From NCBI GenBank assembly GCA_010909725.1, contig JAACMV010000002.1, positions 496,001-560,000 of the forward strand: DNA of 64,000 nucleotides. Reading direction: 5' to 3'. Source of the DNA: Picochlorum sp. 'celeri' (Eukaryota > Chlorophyta > Trebouxiophyceae). This document shows positions 20,214 to 31,853 of the stretch, one piece after another (position 1 is the first letter of the stretch; each line of letters starts with the position of its first letter). Position numbers and translations under genes: made by a program. The notes beneath the pieces were generated by a model. It was not told the origin of the DNA. It saw nothing but the letters and a program-made list of their open reading frames with translations, and did no database searches.

Positions 20214-23200
20214 ATGCGAGATATTGACCTTTCTCTAGACATACGAATTATGAGGATGGTGGCATGGGTTGTGATGGTGCTATCCATGGTTGAGGTTGCC
20301 ACAGGGTACAGTACCAACCCTAGTGTCAACTCTTGGCGACAGGCTACGATTTACGAAATTATGACGGATCGATTCAATAATCCATCAGGAGAGATCTCAT
20401 GTGCAAATCCGAATCAGTACTGTGGCGGGACGTTCAAAGGTATACAGGACAAGATTGGTTACTTGAAAAAATTGAATATGCGGTCTGTATGGATTACACC
20501 GCAGTTTACAAATACTCCGGAAGGGTACCATGGGTACTGGCCATTGAATCTCTTTCAAGTGAATCCGAATTTCGGAATGCATCAGGATATGCAGGACTTG
20601 TTGGATAGTCTGAATTCAGGAGGCTTGTTCAGCATGCTTGATGTTGTGTTGAATCACATGGGATATGGGAGTGCATATCCTTCGTTTAATTACTATTTCA
20701 ACCCATTCAATCAAGAGAGTCAATTTCATTCGTGTGATGGGTGTCTTCCTGATTGCTCTGTACCTAGTTCGGTTCCTGCAGATCCGAATAATGGGAGTTC
20801 TTCCTTTTGGCCACTCATGTGGAAATGTCGGCTGGCTCAGTTGCCTGATATCAATCATACAGCTGATGGAGTTGTTGCGGATTATTTGAATTGGTTGGAT
20901 TATATAAAAAGCGAGTTCTCTTTTGATGGTTTCCGATATGATGCTATTCCTTACATTGAACCAGAGTTTTTGACGACGTTTGCTCGGAATGGACAAGTGT
21001 TTGGGCTTGGTGAGATCCTAATGCCTGGCGTTCCTGAGGGCCAATACAGATTGAGCGAGTTTTACATGAAATATGGGACGACCATGATATCTGATCGTCC
21101 AGATAATCCGGCTGGTTCGTACTCTCAGCTGGATCAGATGCAAGCACTTGCATTGAGACAGTGCTATGGTGGGGAGATTGTGATTCCAGGGGCTGGGTGT
21201 CGTTTTTTGTCATATGTGAGAGGAAATTATTCTGCCTTGGGGTTGGATCAGAAGCTTATGGGTCGATATCTTGATTCCGCGGATTTGCCTCGATTTTTGA
21301 CGATTTATAATAATACAGTCAACCTGCAAAGTGCATTGGCGGTTTTGTTTCTATCTATCCCCTCGGGGAGGGGATCCCAGTCATTTGGCAAGGGACAGAG
21401 CAAGGGATGGGGGCTGAGCCAAGTGAGTATGAAAATGGTAGAGATCCCATGTGGATAGTGAGTGATTTTGAAACTGGTGGGGAGTTGTTCGTGTATATCA
21501 GAATGCTCAACTATTACCGGAACAGCTTGAATCTGTTTGATGAAGATTTGAAGGAATTGTGGGTGGATGAAACTACATATGGGTTCATGATGGGTCCGGT
21601 GTTTGCAATCTTGCCCAATGGAAATGCAACGGTGGAGAATTATGAAATCAGTGGTCTTACAATGAATAAAGAGTATTGCCAGCTTGCTGTGGTACCTGAT
21701 GCAGACACAATGTGTTTGACCACGGATGATCAAGGCCGTGCTACCATTCGTGGTTATTCGTACGGAGAGCCACAGTTGCCATTGATTTTTGTGTACTCAG
21801 AGCATGCAAAGCCTTATCAGGTCTTTCTTCCGTACGAATACTGGTCGATTTTGTGGGTAGAGGGTCTGCTTGTTTCGTTATTGCTGCTTCCGGTTGCATG
21901 GGTAATTGGCCGCTTGTTTGTCCGGTATTATCCGCACAGAGGGAAACTTTGGTGGGAATTAAGGACCAAAACTGCTTTGAAGCATCTGAATATTTTCAAG
22001 TCAAAGGTATACAAGAATATGATTAGTGTTCAGGGCATGGTTGAAATGTTTGATCCGAGTGTGGAGCAGATGTCTGCAAGGCAGCAGAGTGCAGAATTGG
22101 GCAAGAATGCAACGCTTTCACAATCTACAACTCAGGAAATTATTCACAGTAAACTAGAGCAGCATCAGGAGCCGGGATTTTTAGCATCGCTCAATCGCCT
22201 GGGTGGGTCCAAATTGATTTCAAAGTATTCAAAGGCCTTCCTGCATGATCCAACTTTGGTCTGGCATCTTGCTTTAGAATATAGCATCCCTCATCTTGGA
22301 TTGCACAATAATCTAAAATTTGGAGGCTTGGGACAGGTAGTGGGTATGTTTGCAGAGTTTACAACAAAGCCACTGGTTGTCTGTGCACCAATGTATTCTC
22401 CTTTTTATGATGAGGATGGAAATCTGAAACACGATGTCCTGGGTGCAACTGGAGAATTTGTTACAAGGTTACCCATTAGAATGCAGGGTGGTGAGGATGC
22501 TGCTGTTAATGTGTACATAGCAGCGCCTGATGTGGACGAGCCTACTGTTTTCTACATCCTCCTAGACTGTTACGAAATCTTTGGTTGGAGAACAAAAGGG
22601 GAGATTTATACATTTGGCTCAGAGGCAGATCAATTACGATATTTTGCTGTGTATGGTCAATGTCTTGCAGCTTTGATTGGTATGTTTGATGTCAGATGTG
22701 TGCAGTTGCATGATAATCATGCTGGAATATTTTTAGAGTATATCAAGCCATCTCTCAGACCTACTGCCCTCATAACGCTTCACAATGCTGATTATAATAC
22801 AAAGTTTCCTCTAGGAACCAAGGAGAGAAATAAGTACGTGTATTCGTGCCTTGGTTTGAGTAGCATGGACCAGACAACACGGGATGAATGTGAGCATCTT
22901 GGGAACTTTGATTTTCTCTACTTGCTTGTCAAACATGTCACACAATACCAGGGTGGCCATGGATTTGTAGCCGTGTCGCCAAGATATGCAGAGCGTTGCT
23001 ACATCAAGTTTTCGAGATTTTGGCCAATACACTCGGAAAAAATGATTGGAGTACTCAACGGTTTCAAGGATGGAGACAGAGTCTTTGAGAAACCTGACAA
23101 CATGGATTCATTGTTTGACGCCAAGAAACTTGCAAAAGAAAACCTTCAAAAAAGACTCGATCTGGAAGTGGATGATGATAAGAAGGTTATGGCATTTTTT

Positions 23201-25111
23201 GGACGTGTGACATATCAAAAAGGCTGTGATCTTGTTGCAAAGGCCACGCCACAGATTTTGAAAATGCACTCCAATGCTCAAATCATCATAGCAGGTCCTA
23301 TAGGTGATTCAAATGGAGTGCAAACAGAAGATATGATGGCAAAATTGGAGACTGAATTTCCGGGTAGAGTAGCCAACCTTGTTGGTCAGTATGTTTCAGG
23401 AAAAGAGAAGGAGGAACTCATCCTTGCAACTGACTTTTTCTTCTGTCCATCGCGCTTTGAACCATGTGGACTTGCAGACATAGAGATGGGCCATGCCGGA
23501 GCAATTCAGATAGGTCATAATACAGGAGGTTTGAATAAGATGCCAGGATTCTATTTTGAGGCAGAATTGGACAATGACCAGACTCTGGTTCATCAGCTTG
23601 AACAATCTTGTCTTGAGGCACTATCACAGCCTAACCAAGTGCTTCGAGATTTAGCTGAGCAGGCTATCAACAAATCCTTCCCTCCTGAAATCATGGTCAC
23701 AGCGTATGATGAAGAATGGAAGAAATTGAACACGAGTCGCAAGGTGTCTAATGCAGTCTTCAAGAGATCCCTCAGCTTTGATTATGAGCAGAACACGGAT
23801 GAGATGAAATTTTATGGTGAATGGTGGTCTTTGGAGAATTCAACTGCAGTCGAGAATGCTCCAGAGCCATCATGGAATGTTGTTAGGGCATTTTGGGCAA
23901 ACATTCTGCTCATAATTTGCCAGTCTCTTTATAGGTTTCCTTCTCTTTTGTGCTTGATCTGGATCCAGTTTGCCGTACCTGCTGGCCAATCAACGCTTTT
24001 GATCACCAATGACCGTAACGAAATGCCAGTGTTTGTTGATCTGTTCTTAATACAATTGGGCATTACGTTTTTTGCTGCGCCAATATGGCAAATGATTGCC
24101 AGTTGCATGAGTCCCAGGCGATACATTATTCTTGCCTCTTGCCTAAATATTCTTTCCTGGTATTGTTCGCTTTGGTCATTTTGGGCACCAGCAGCCATGA
24201 ATGTTTTGTTCATCATCTCTTCAGTCCTTGGCACTAGCCCAGTACCGTTCATAGGCTTTATCAATTTGGATGTGGAGAGCAAGGTTTCGATAGCCTCCCA
24301 GGGGGTCAAGCTGATGGCTCTTTCTGATTGCTTCTGGTATTTAATGCTTGTTGTGGTATATTCTCGAGAGGCCGCAGGGGTATATCTTCACAGAAATACA
24401 CTAATTATAATTGGATGCATATTTTTAGTCGCATCCGTGTGGCTGACTGAGTTTTTTAGGCATCCCAGGACTCTGCCACCTCATTTTTCTTTCAAGAGGC
24501 TCCGCTATTTTGGGCAATTCACTGTACTCCTTAAGCAAAGAAAGACATGGTTGTATTTCTCACTACTAACATTTTTTGATTCATACATATTCACAGTATT
24601 GCTAGGATGTATCTTGGAATACTTGGGAGACAACACTGATTATGTCAGAGGAGCATATATGGGTTTAGTTGGCACAACAGCTTTGTATTCTGTTGTAGCC
24701 GCGATCCTGATTTCGTCTCGCTTTGGAGGTACATTGAGCATCAAACTGTACTATATTATCCTGATAGGTCCCTGTATGGGTCTCATGCAGGCAGCTCTCA
24801 TTGTATATTGCCCAGATTGGGCAGCCATTGTGGCAGCAACTGTCATTAATGTTCTCTCGGTGCGTTATTCCATTAAAGGACTCCTCAGTTTGCACACGAT
24901 GCCCTCGAGAGAAATATTTTTATCTGTCACGACCTTGCAAGTGATGGTGGGCTCGATAGCTGTAACTGTGGGGGCTATTACAAATTGGAAGCTACAGTAT
25001 AATGAACAATGGCTATGGATGACAGTGATAGCAATTGCTGAGGGTTTGAGACTGTTGACGTGTATTCCTTTCATACGGTGTCACGCCAAGGAGAACCTGG
25101 CGAGACCATAG
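20214..25111 (+). CDS. Alpha-1,3-glucan synthase-like enzyme (GH13 + GT5 + multi-TM), frame broken once
   Basis: About 1,632 residues. The signal peptide (MVAWVVMVLSMVEVATG) is followed by an extracellular GH13 amylase-like domain with DVVLNH (143), nucleophile Asp243 in GFRYDAI, acid Glu267 in GLGEIL and Asp357 in SADLPRF. One transmembrane helix follows (about 542-570), then a cytosolic GT5 starch/glycogen-synthase-like domain with KFGGLGQVVG (about 700) and the donor-site FEPCGLADIEMG (about 1081). The C-terminus has about 10-12 membrane helices (1229-1630). This is the order of fungal Ags1/Mok1, which make wall alpha-1,3-glucan: GT5 polymerises from a nucleotide-glucose, the C-terminus probably exports, and the outer GH13 joins chains. 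The frame changes by -1 (or +2) at 21357-21373, between ALAVLFLS and GIPVIWQGTEQG, which are consecutive in GH13. No intron can explain it without losing the strand. The remaining 1,200 codons are intact. Confidence 0.85.
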
Positions 25112-25189
25112 TCTGATTTCTACTACATATTCTTATTACATATTTCATGTCTACAACGAACAAATAAACGAGCAAAGAGTTCTACGGTA

Positions 25190-26805
25190 CTATTCATGGG
25201 CTGAAGAAATCTTCCACCCTGGGGACCCCCCAGGACCAAGGCATAATCTGTATTTTGCCTCCTCGGGTGACCATGCAATTTTTGCTTTTAATGCCAATGA
25301 CGACTCTTGCTTCTTGGGAATATCCTTAGCAGACTTTTGGGCCAGTGGTACCAAAGACCCAATGATTTCTCTCAATTCCCTGACTTGCTCCTCAAGCGCA
25401 TCTGCTCTCCGTTCTGCACGCTGAGCATCCTGCATGTAGGCAGTCAGAAGCGCGACAAAATTGCCTTGATCTCCAGCAATATTTTCTTTACCGTCGCTCT
25501 CATCCACATCAATTGGGAAAGAAGAAATGCAGGAAGTTGACCTTTGTTGTCTGATCCTATCTCCAATGGACATCCTCTCAGGCTCCTGCTGAGCACGTTT
25601 GGCAGCCTTTGTTATACGATCAGACATCTCGGATTGCTCATCATACATAAGACCCATGGCTTTATGAAGAGAACGGTATCCATCACTCAGAGTATGAACT
25701 GCAGCTTTCACTCGAGCATCAGATGATCGTGTGGCCACAGTAGCAGGCGAGGAGGATCCAGAAACATATGGAGTGCCAAATCGCATCTCCTTTCGAAGCT
25801 CAGCCACTTCCTCTCGGGCAATCTGAGCAGTTTTCAATGCATCATCTGCCTTCTCCTCGGCAACAATTGATGCAGCCTTGGCAGACTCTTTCAAATCCTC
25901 AACTCTCTGGGATATTTCCTCAATCTTCTTTCTCGAATCCTCTGTATATCTTTCAATTCCAACATCAAGATCATCCATTCTCAATCGCAACGATTCAACT
26001 GTTTCACACTCTTCAAAATCCTCAAGTGACTGCTCCACCACCTCAAGAGCCAAGTTGATCAATTCAATCTTGGAGGACAGATCTTCTACATTCTCCTGTA
26101 CAGCATCGACTGTCCCAACAACCCTATCCATATCTTGTTCAACTTTCTCAACATGTTGTAGGGCTGCGTCAGCCTTCACCTCCACATCCTGTACAAGAGA
26201 CACAGTTGATTCGAATGTTTCATGATCAACCAAGTGCCTTTCGACCTCTCTCAAACGCTCGTCAAACAATCCAAGCTGGCCCCGAACATCCTCTTTTGCT
26301 TTAACTTCTTCAAGCTCACACATACATGATTCCAACTGACCAGACAGCTCCTCAATCACGTTCTTGCCCCCCTGTGGACCAAGCTGTACTTTGAGCTCCT
26401 CAATGTCTTCATCCAACGTCTGCAACATGTTCGCCGTCTCTTTGGACGCAGCATCCATGTGATGACGCCACGTCACCAAGCCAGTCGTAGAATCCTTGAG
26501 TAGGCTGATTTCGGTGGATGTTAGCGCAGCCTGAGCTTCCAATGACGACAGGCGAGGCAGAATATTAGGGTCCTCAGTCGAATCCCGCCCAAGGCGCTCG
26601 TCATAATTCATTGGACTTGGAGGTGAGTTGATTTGTGGGCTCAAAATATTGTTATACACCCGCACTGCGACGAATCGAATTTCAAAATCGGTCAGGTCAC
26701 GAATCCCAATTAAGCCAGGTCTGAGTACCCAGCGCCCTAAAATTGAACATTTTCGTGATAATAAAACGTACCGGTATCTTGTTTTGCCTTTGCGTTCGAA
26801 GGCAT
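25190..26805 (-). CDS. Coiled-coil protein, unknown
   Basis: The main frame (25190-26736) encodes long heptad-rich helices over most of its length (about residues 75-380) and a shorter one near the C-terminus (ADALEEQVRELREIIGSL). The start is uncertain. The model here uses ATG 26805 (MPSNAKAKQDT) and a 35-nt GTACGT...TTTTAG intron at 26737-26771, giving 526 residues including RWVLRPGLIGIRDLTDFEI. The simpler alternative is ATG 26611 (474 residues). No family is recognised; structural or scaffold roles are typical of such proteins. It is tail-to-tail with the glucan synthase, 78 bp apart. Confidence 0.65.
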
Positions 26806-27118
26806 TGTTGTTTGAAATGAGCAGCCTCCGAGGCAATCTGGAGAAGGTTGCTTGGACTCCGTTTTGGGGTGTGTTTCTGGTCAAAATGTACACTTTTTAT
26901 TGAATATGTATATTTCCATACCATCTGGGAGAGTTATATGCTTTATTTAGACTTTGATGAAACCCGGGTAGCAAAGATTCCACAGAATGAGGCGCCTTCA
27001 AGCAATCCCCTTGAATTTCAAATGCAAGGAGCCAATGGCGCAGTTGGCTGCTTCAACAATAGGTTTGTAATCTCATCAGGGACATGTGCTCCCTCTATTC
27101 ATCTATATATATCAGCTG
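26806..27118. other. Intergenic, nothing recognised
   Basis: It lies upstream of the coiled-coil gene and just past the stop of the BspA-like gene, both on the minus strand. It is AT-rich in its first 150 bases. No gene or RNA was seen. Confidence 0.3.
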
Positions 27119-30100
27119 TCATGGTGGTGGTAATGGTAGTGTTGCGTATGGAGATGGAGATGCTAGGGATGGAGTATTGGAAGGGCATGTTCCCCATTGT
27201 GGTTGGATGCACGTATCATTTTCAAACGCTGCCCCATAGTCAAATCTGTTAGGCTTGCTCGCTATCTTTGTCACGCACCAGTTTGAGATGTCTTGATTGA
27301 ATACAGTTGCACCGGAAAACATGGAGTCCATGCTTGCCACAAGTCCAGTATCCCACTTTGAGCCAGATCTGGCTAATGGCTGGTTCCCATTGTTGAACTG
27401 AAAAGCGCTGAAAAACATTTGATCCATTGAGGTGACCGAAGACGTGTCCCAAGAACTTATGTCCTGATCAAATGAGGTGGCGTAGCCAAACATCAAACCC
27501 ATATCAGTCACTGCAGATGTGTCCCATACCCCAATCGGCTGATTGAAGGCAAAAGCTGCTGCAAACATCCCGGAGGTATCATTGACTGATGACATGACCC
27601 AGCTGGAAATATCCTGATCAAATGAGTCGGCAAATGCAAACATGCCTGACATGCTTTTCACATTTGCTGTGTTCCAAGAGCTTAGTTTGCCATTGAAAGC
27701 ACTTGGTGGACTAAATGTACCAGAGAACATTCCCGTCATTGAAGTGACTTGCGATGTATCCCACTTATCTAGATCCTGGTTGAACTTTAGGGCCAAAGCA
27801 AACATGTTGGACATGTCCTTCACTGACCCAGTTTGCCATGAACTGATGTCTCTGTTGAACACAAGAGCCTCTTGAAACATGCCACCCATGTCTTCAACTG
27901 CAGCTGTGTTCCATGTATTGATAGGTTGATCAAAGGCTTCTGCCTTTTTTAGCATTTTTTTCATTGACGTTACTTTGCTTGTATCCCATACGGGTCCAGA
28001 TGTGGCAAGAGGTTTGTTGAAGACAGAAGCCCCTTCAAACATGCTACCCATATCAGTGACTTTGCTTGTATCGAATCTGATTTCCTGATTGAAAGCTTTT
28101 GCATTGTTGAACATGTACTTCATATTTGTCACAGAACCAGTATTCCATCCAGATGTGGACGTTGCAAGCGGCTGGCCACCATTATTGAACACTGCTGCTT
28201 CTCCAAACATTTCACGCATTGATATTACTGAACTTGTATCCCATGAGCCGATGTCCTGGTCAAACGATTCTGCTCCGAAGAACATGCCGGCCATGTTTTG
28301 TACTTGACTGGTGTTCCAGTTTCCAACCGGCACATTGAAGGCAGATGCAACACCAAACATGTCAAGCATGGTTGTTACAGAGGATGTGTCCCAACTTGAT
28401 CCAACTGTTTCCATGGGTTGTCCACCGTTATTAAACGCATACGCTTCGTAGAACATGGTGTTCATGTTTTGTACCGATGCTGTATTCCACTTGCTGATGT
28501 CCTGGTTAAAAGACGCTGCCCCTACAAACATCTCCTCCATGGTTGTCACAGAACCAGTATTCCATTCCCCAATCGGTTGGTTGAAATCACTGACAAACTG
28601 GGGCGCGTCTCCCAAGTATCCTTGAAACATTCCCTTCATTGTTGTGACCGATCCTGTGTCCCATGTAGCGATATTTTCATTAAAGGTCTCGAGATCAGCA
28701 AAGAGATTAGACATGTCAGTTACTCCAGACGTGCAAGTTGTTGGTAGTTGACTCCACATTGTAGAATCTGCTACCAGAGCTCTCAGTTGACTTTCTGATC
28801 TTTTCGTGTACAAAGTCCCACCGACCCAGCCAGAAGAACCGATGGGTGCTCGAGGGCAGAGGACAGTCACTTGGTTGGGACCTAGATAGAAAAGTGGTGC
28901 AGGAACTGGAACTGGCATTGGCTGAGGAGATGGCTGAGGAGAAGGGAGTGGAGATATTTGTGGCAGCGGCTGGGGAGAAGGCTGCGGAGATGGCTGAGGA
29001 GAAGATTCAGGCTCTGGGGCAGGCTCTGGGGCATCTGGTACAGGCATCGGTGTGGAAGTCTCCAGCACGTCCTCCACCAAAACATTCTCTCCAAGAACCT
29101 GTGATGTTGACTCTCCTGATCCCGTGAGAAAGTCTGTCAACGTATTTGCCGCCAAATTCGCACTGTCAAGTTGATTATTGTCATCAACAGCAAAAACTAC
29201 TTGCACAAAAGCTCTAATTGTGGGATTGACTCCTCCCTGCCTGTTGACGACAGGAATTACCCTGGCAACTGTACAAGACGTCAGAGAAGGATCATATCCT
29301 GAAATCATCACCAGGTCCTTACAAAGCTGCTCCCTCTTTTCCTGGTCAAACGACTGAACTGTTTCATTGGAAATACCAAGCCTGACCTCGACCTCAGGGA
29401 CCTCCACCAGAGTTGAACTCGGAGGAACCAAGTCGTATCGTCTCAAAAACTTCCATCTAGTCGCCGTATTGACAGTGGGAAAGTATCCACCTTCGCCCTC
29501 CACCAGCACAGGCTGACTCTGACAGTTTTTCACTGCCAAAACATGACGACAAATTTCTGGTTTGTTTGCCGCAGTCATCTCAAAAGTAGAAGTACTGCTG
29601 TCGCCTCCATCCTTGACCTTCCACATTTGGGTACTATCCACACCAGCACCCTGTGAGGAGTTCAGAAACAAGTCTCCAGCATGTGATGAAACAAGACACG
29701 TGCCCTTGTATGACGGGTTCTCATAAAAGTTGCTGACAAACCCAAGACAACGCGTGTATTCTGCATAGTCGGGAGGAACAAAAGCTTGCAATGAAACTCT
29801 CTTCTCATTGTCACCGCCCTCCACCCTCAACAACCATTCACGCCACATCATGGAAGCACTCTGACCTGTCCTCATCACAGGACCAGCAGTTTTTGCCATT
29901 GATACCGCCTCCGAGCAACTTCGATTGTTAAACCCCAGAAACTCTGCGGCATCATGATATACCAATCTTTCAGTGATACAGAAACAACAACCATTGCCAC
30001 CAATGCACGCAGGACGCACCTCGACCAAGGTCACATTCGGGCCTGACCGAGGCCAACTCAATCGAGTACACTCCGTCACGGACATATCGTAACGAGTCCA

Positions 30101-30263
30101 CCCGGCTATTATTTACTGGGACAAGTGTCCAAGATTCCCCTTTCCAATCAATTATATATGATTTTCTGTCATCCCGTGTTGATACAGTAGCCCAGCAGCT
30201 GGGTATGAATACCAAAAGGAGCAACGACAGCACGAGTGTCGTTTTGGTGTTAAAAGTGCCCAT
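27119..30263 (-). CDS. Secreted BspA/DUF285-repeat surface protein
   Basis: About 1,032 residues. ATG 30263 opens a strong signal peptide ([18 protein letters not shown]). A Cys-containing N-terminal region of about 280 residues, a roughly 100-residue domain with [15 protein letters not shown], and a Pro/Ser/Gln linker (PQPSP repeats) follow. About 18 repeats of 25-30 residues follow the pattern [20 protein letters not shown]. This is the DUF285/BspA-like repeat of Mycoplasma, oral bacteria and many microalgae; in bacteria it mediates adhesion. The signal-peptide frame and the main frame differ by one base. They can be joined by a 46-nt GTAAAT...GGAG segment (30071-30116, phase 0) or by removing one G from cggg at 30103-30106 region, which would give a smooth reading. 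The C-terminus ends in a Pro-rich tail without a GPI signal. Confidence 0.8.
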
Positions 30264-30475
30264 AACAAAAGACACTGGCTTTACTATATACAGAATATAT
30301 CAGTTATCTAAACACATGATGTTGTATTTTACATTCTTGAAACGGCGTAAATACGGCGAACGATACAACAAGACATGAAATTTGGTCGCATTACGCTACT
30401 CGCGACCGATCGGTCGTGGAGAGTCGGAATTCAAAATCACACGCTGACAGATCCCATCAATTAATGGGCAGGAGG

Positions 30476-31552
30476 TCAATCCCATGCCTCGATGCATACA
30501 AGCATATCGTACAAGGATTGCTCTGCAGAAATGAAATGCACGCCGAGATCCCGTTGAATCCTCTCATTGCCAAGTTCCATGGGTTTATTCAGTCCAGGAG
30601 AAAGTGACTCCCATGGCAACAATCTGAAAATGTTGCTCAAAATCCATAGCAACCACACTGGTGTCATGGGGCCGACCAAGTTTTTCTCAGGGCTGAACTT
30701 CTTCCCAACATCTTTCAATAAATGATGCATGTTTCGGACCTCAGCAGCACACAAATACCGACCGCTAGCCGAAGCATCGAACGCAGCCACGGTATGGGCA
30801 ACCGCAACATCTCTGACATCGACGGCAGACAGATATAACGCGGGAAAGCCAGACCGAAACTTGCCTTCAAGGCATTGCTTTGCAAACGTGATACTCTCTC
30901 CACTCCCTTTGCATAACGGAGGACCAAGGACAAACCCTGGATTCACGCAGATCAATTCGAATGATGCATCTTTGGCCATCTCCCATGCCTTCTTCTCTGC
31001 TAATGTCTTTGAGTAATTGTATGCGCCATGCCACACTGTCGAGACAGAATTCCAGTCCTCCTCTCCCACATACCCTATGTTGTCTTTCGGATCCTTTTTA
31101 TGTTCGAGATTATCACCGCACATGGCAACAATGGATGAGGTCATGACTACTTTCTTGACAGAAGGGGTGTTCAAAACTGCAGACAGCACATTTTCAACCC
31201 CCTCCACGGCAGGCTTTACAATCTTCTTTTCTGCTTCTGGACCTTTCATATTAAGGATAAATGGGCTGGCCACATGGAATACATGAGTGCATTCTTTGAC
31301 TGCTTGATCAAATGATCCACGCTGTGTCAGATCAGCTTCAATATACTCCAATCGAGCACTTTTGGGAGCATTCTCTAGTAGATGACCCAAACATGCTTCT
31401 AATTTATCCTTACTTCTGCCAGTAGCCCTCACAATGTGCCCTGCTTGGAGTAGGCGATTCACGACATGGCTACCAACAAAAGAGGCTCCACCCGTGACAA
31501 GACACGTCGTTGGGCCTACATTCTTCTCAACATCTGTCAGAGATACCTTCAT
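30476..31552 (-). CDS. NAD(P)-dependent extended SDR (dihydroflavonol-reductase/3beta-HSD-like)
   Basis: Single exon, 358 residues. The Rossmann start CLVTGGASFVGSHVVNRLL, the TSS strand (KKVVMTSSIVA) and the catalytic YNYSK place it in the extended SDR group with dihydroflavonol reductases, cinnamoyl-CoA reductases and 3beta-hydroxysteroid dehydrogenases. The substrate cannot be told from the sequence. The C-terminal region has a hydrophobic stretch (about residues 295-310: VWLLWILSNIFRLLPW) that could bind a membrane. There is no targeting peptide. Confidence 0.85.
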   Translation of the reverse strand: MKVSLTDVEKNVGPTTCLVTGGASFVGSHVVNRLLQAGHIVRATGRSKDKLEACLGHLLENAPKSARLEYIEADLTQRGSFDQAVKECTHVFHVASPFILNMKGPEAEKKIVKPAVEGVENVLSAVLNTPSVKKVVMTSSIVAMCGDNLEHKKDPKDNIGYVGEEDWNSVSTVWHGAYNYSKTLAEKKAWEMAKDASFELICVNPGFVLGPPLCKGSGESITFAKQCLEGKFRSGFPALYLSAVDVRDVAVAHTVAAFDASASGRYLCAAEVRNMHHLLKDVGKKFSPEKNLVGPMTPVWLLWILSNIFRLLPWESLSPGLNKPMELGNERIQRDLGVHFISAEQSLYDMLVCIEAWD

Positions 31553-31853
31553 TTGAGATTTGGGTATTGGATATTTAGGGGTTTTTAATTGGGGTTTGTG
31601 GTGGAGTCAGACTCTCGAGACCCATCAGGCCAGCAAAGTTTTAATATCTTAAAGTAAGGAATTCCTTACTTAAACATAAAGTGCATACATATCCATTGAG
31701 TGATAAGAACCATGGCAGATGGATTGAACTTGTATAGAAATATTACTACTGTTGAGCGTAAATAGAAAAACCTGGACGGTTGTCGCATCTGGGCGCGGTT
31801 AGAGGGTGTTTGTCGGAAGGGAAGAGAGAACGAATCAAACCAACCTTGGTACA
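31553..31853. other. Divergent intergenic region
   Basis: Promoter space between the SDR (minus) and Prp28 (plus). It contains a short inverted repeat (aaggaattcctt, 31656-31667). No other feature was seen. Confidence 0.35.

Noticed and set aside
21342..21370. 29-nt GT-AG segment as an intron in the glucan synthase
   Set aside because: The phase fits, but removal deletes the conserved VLFLS strand between ALA and GIPVI that GH13 enzymes keep.
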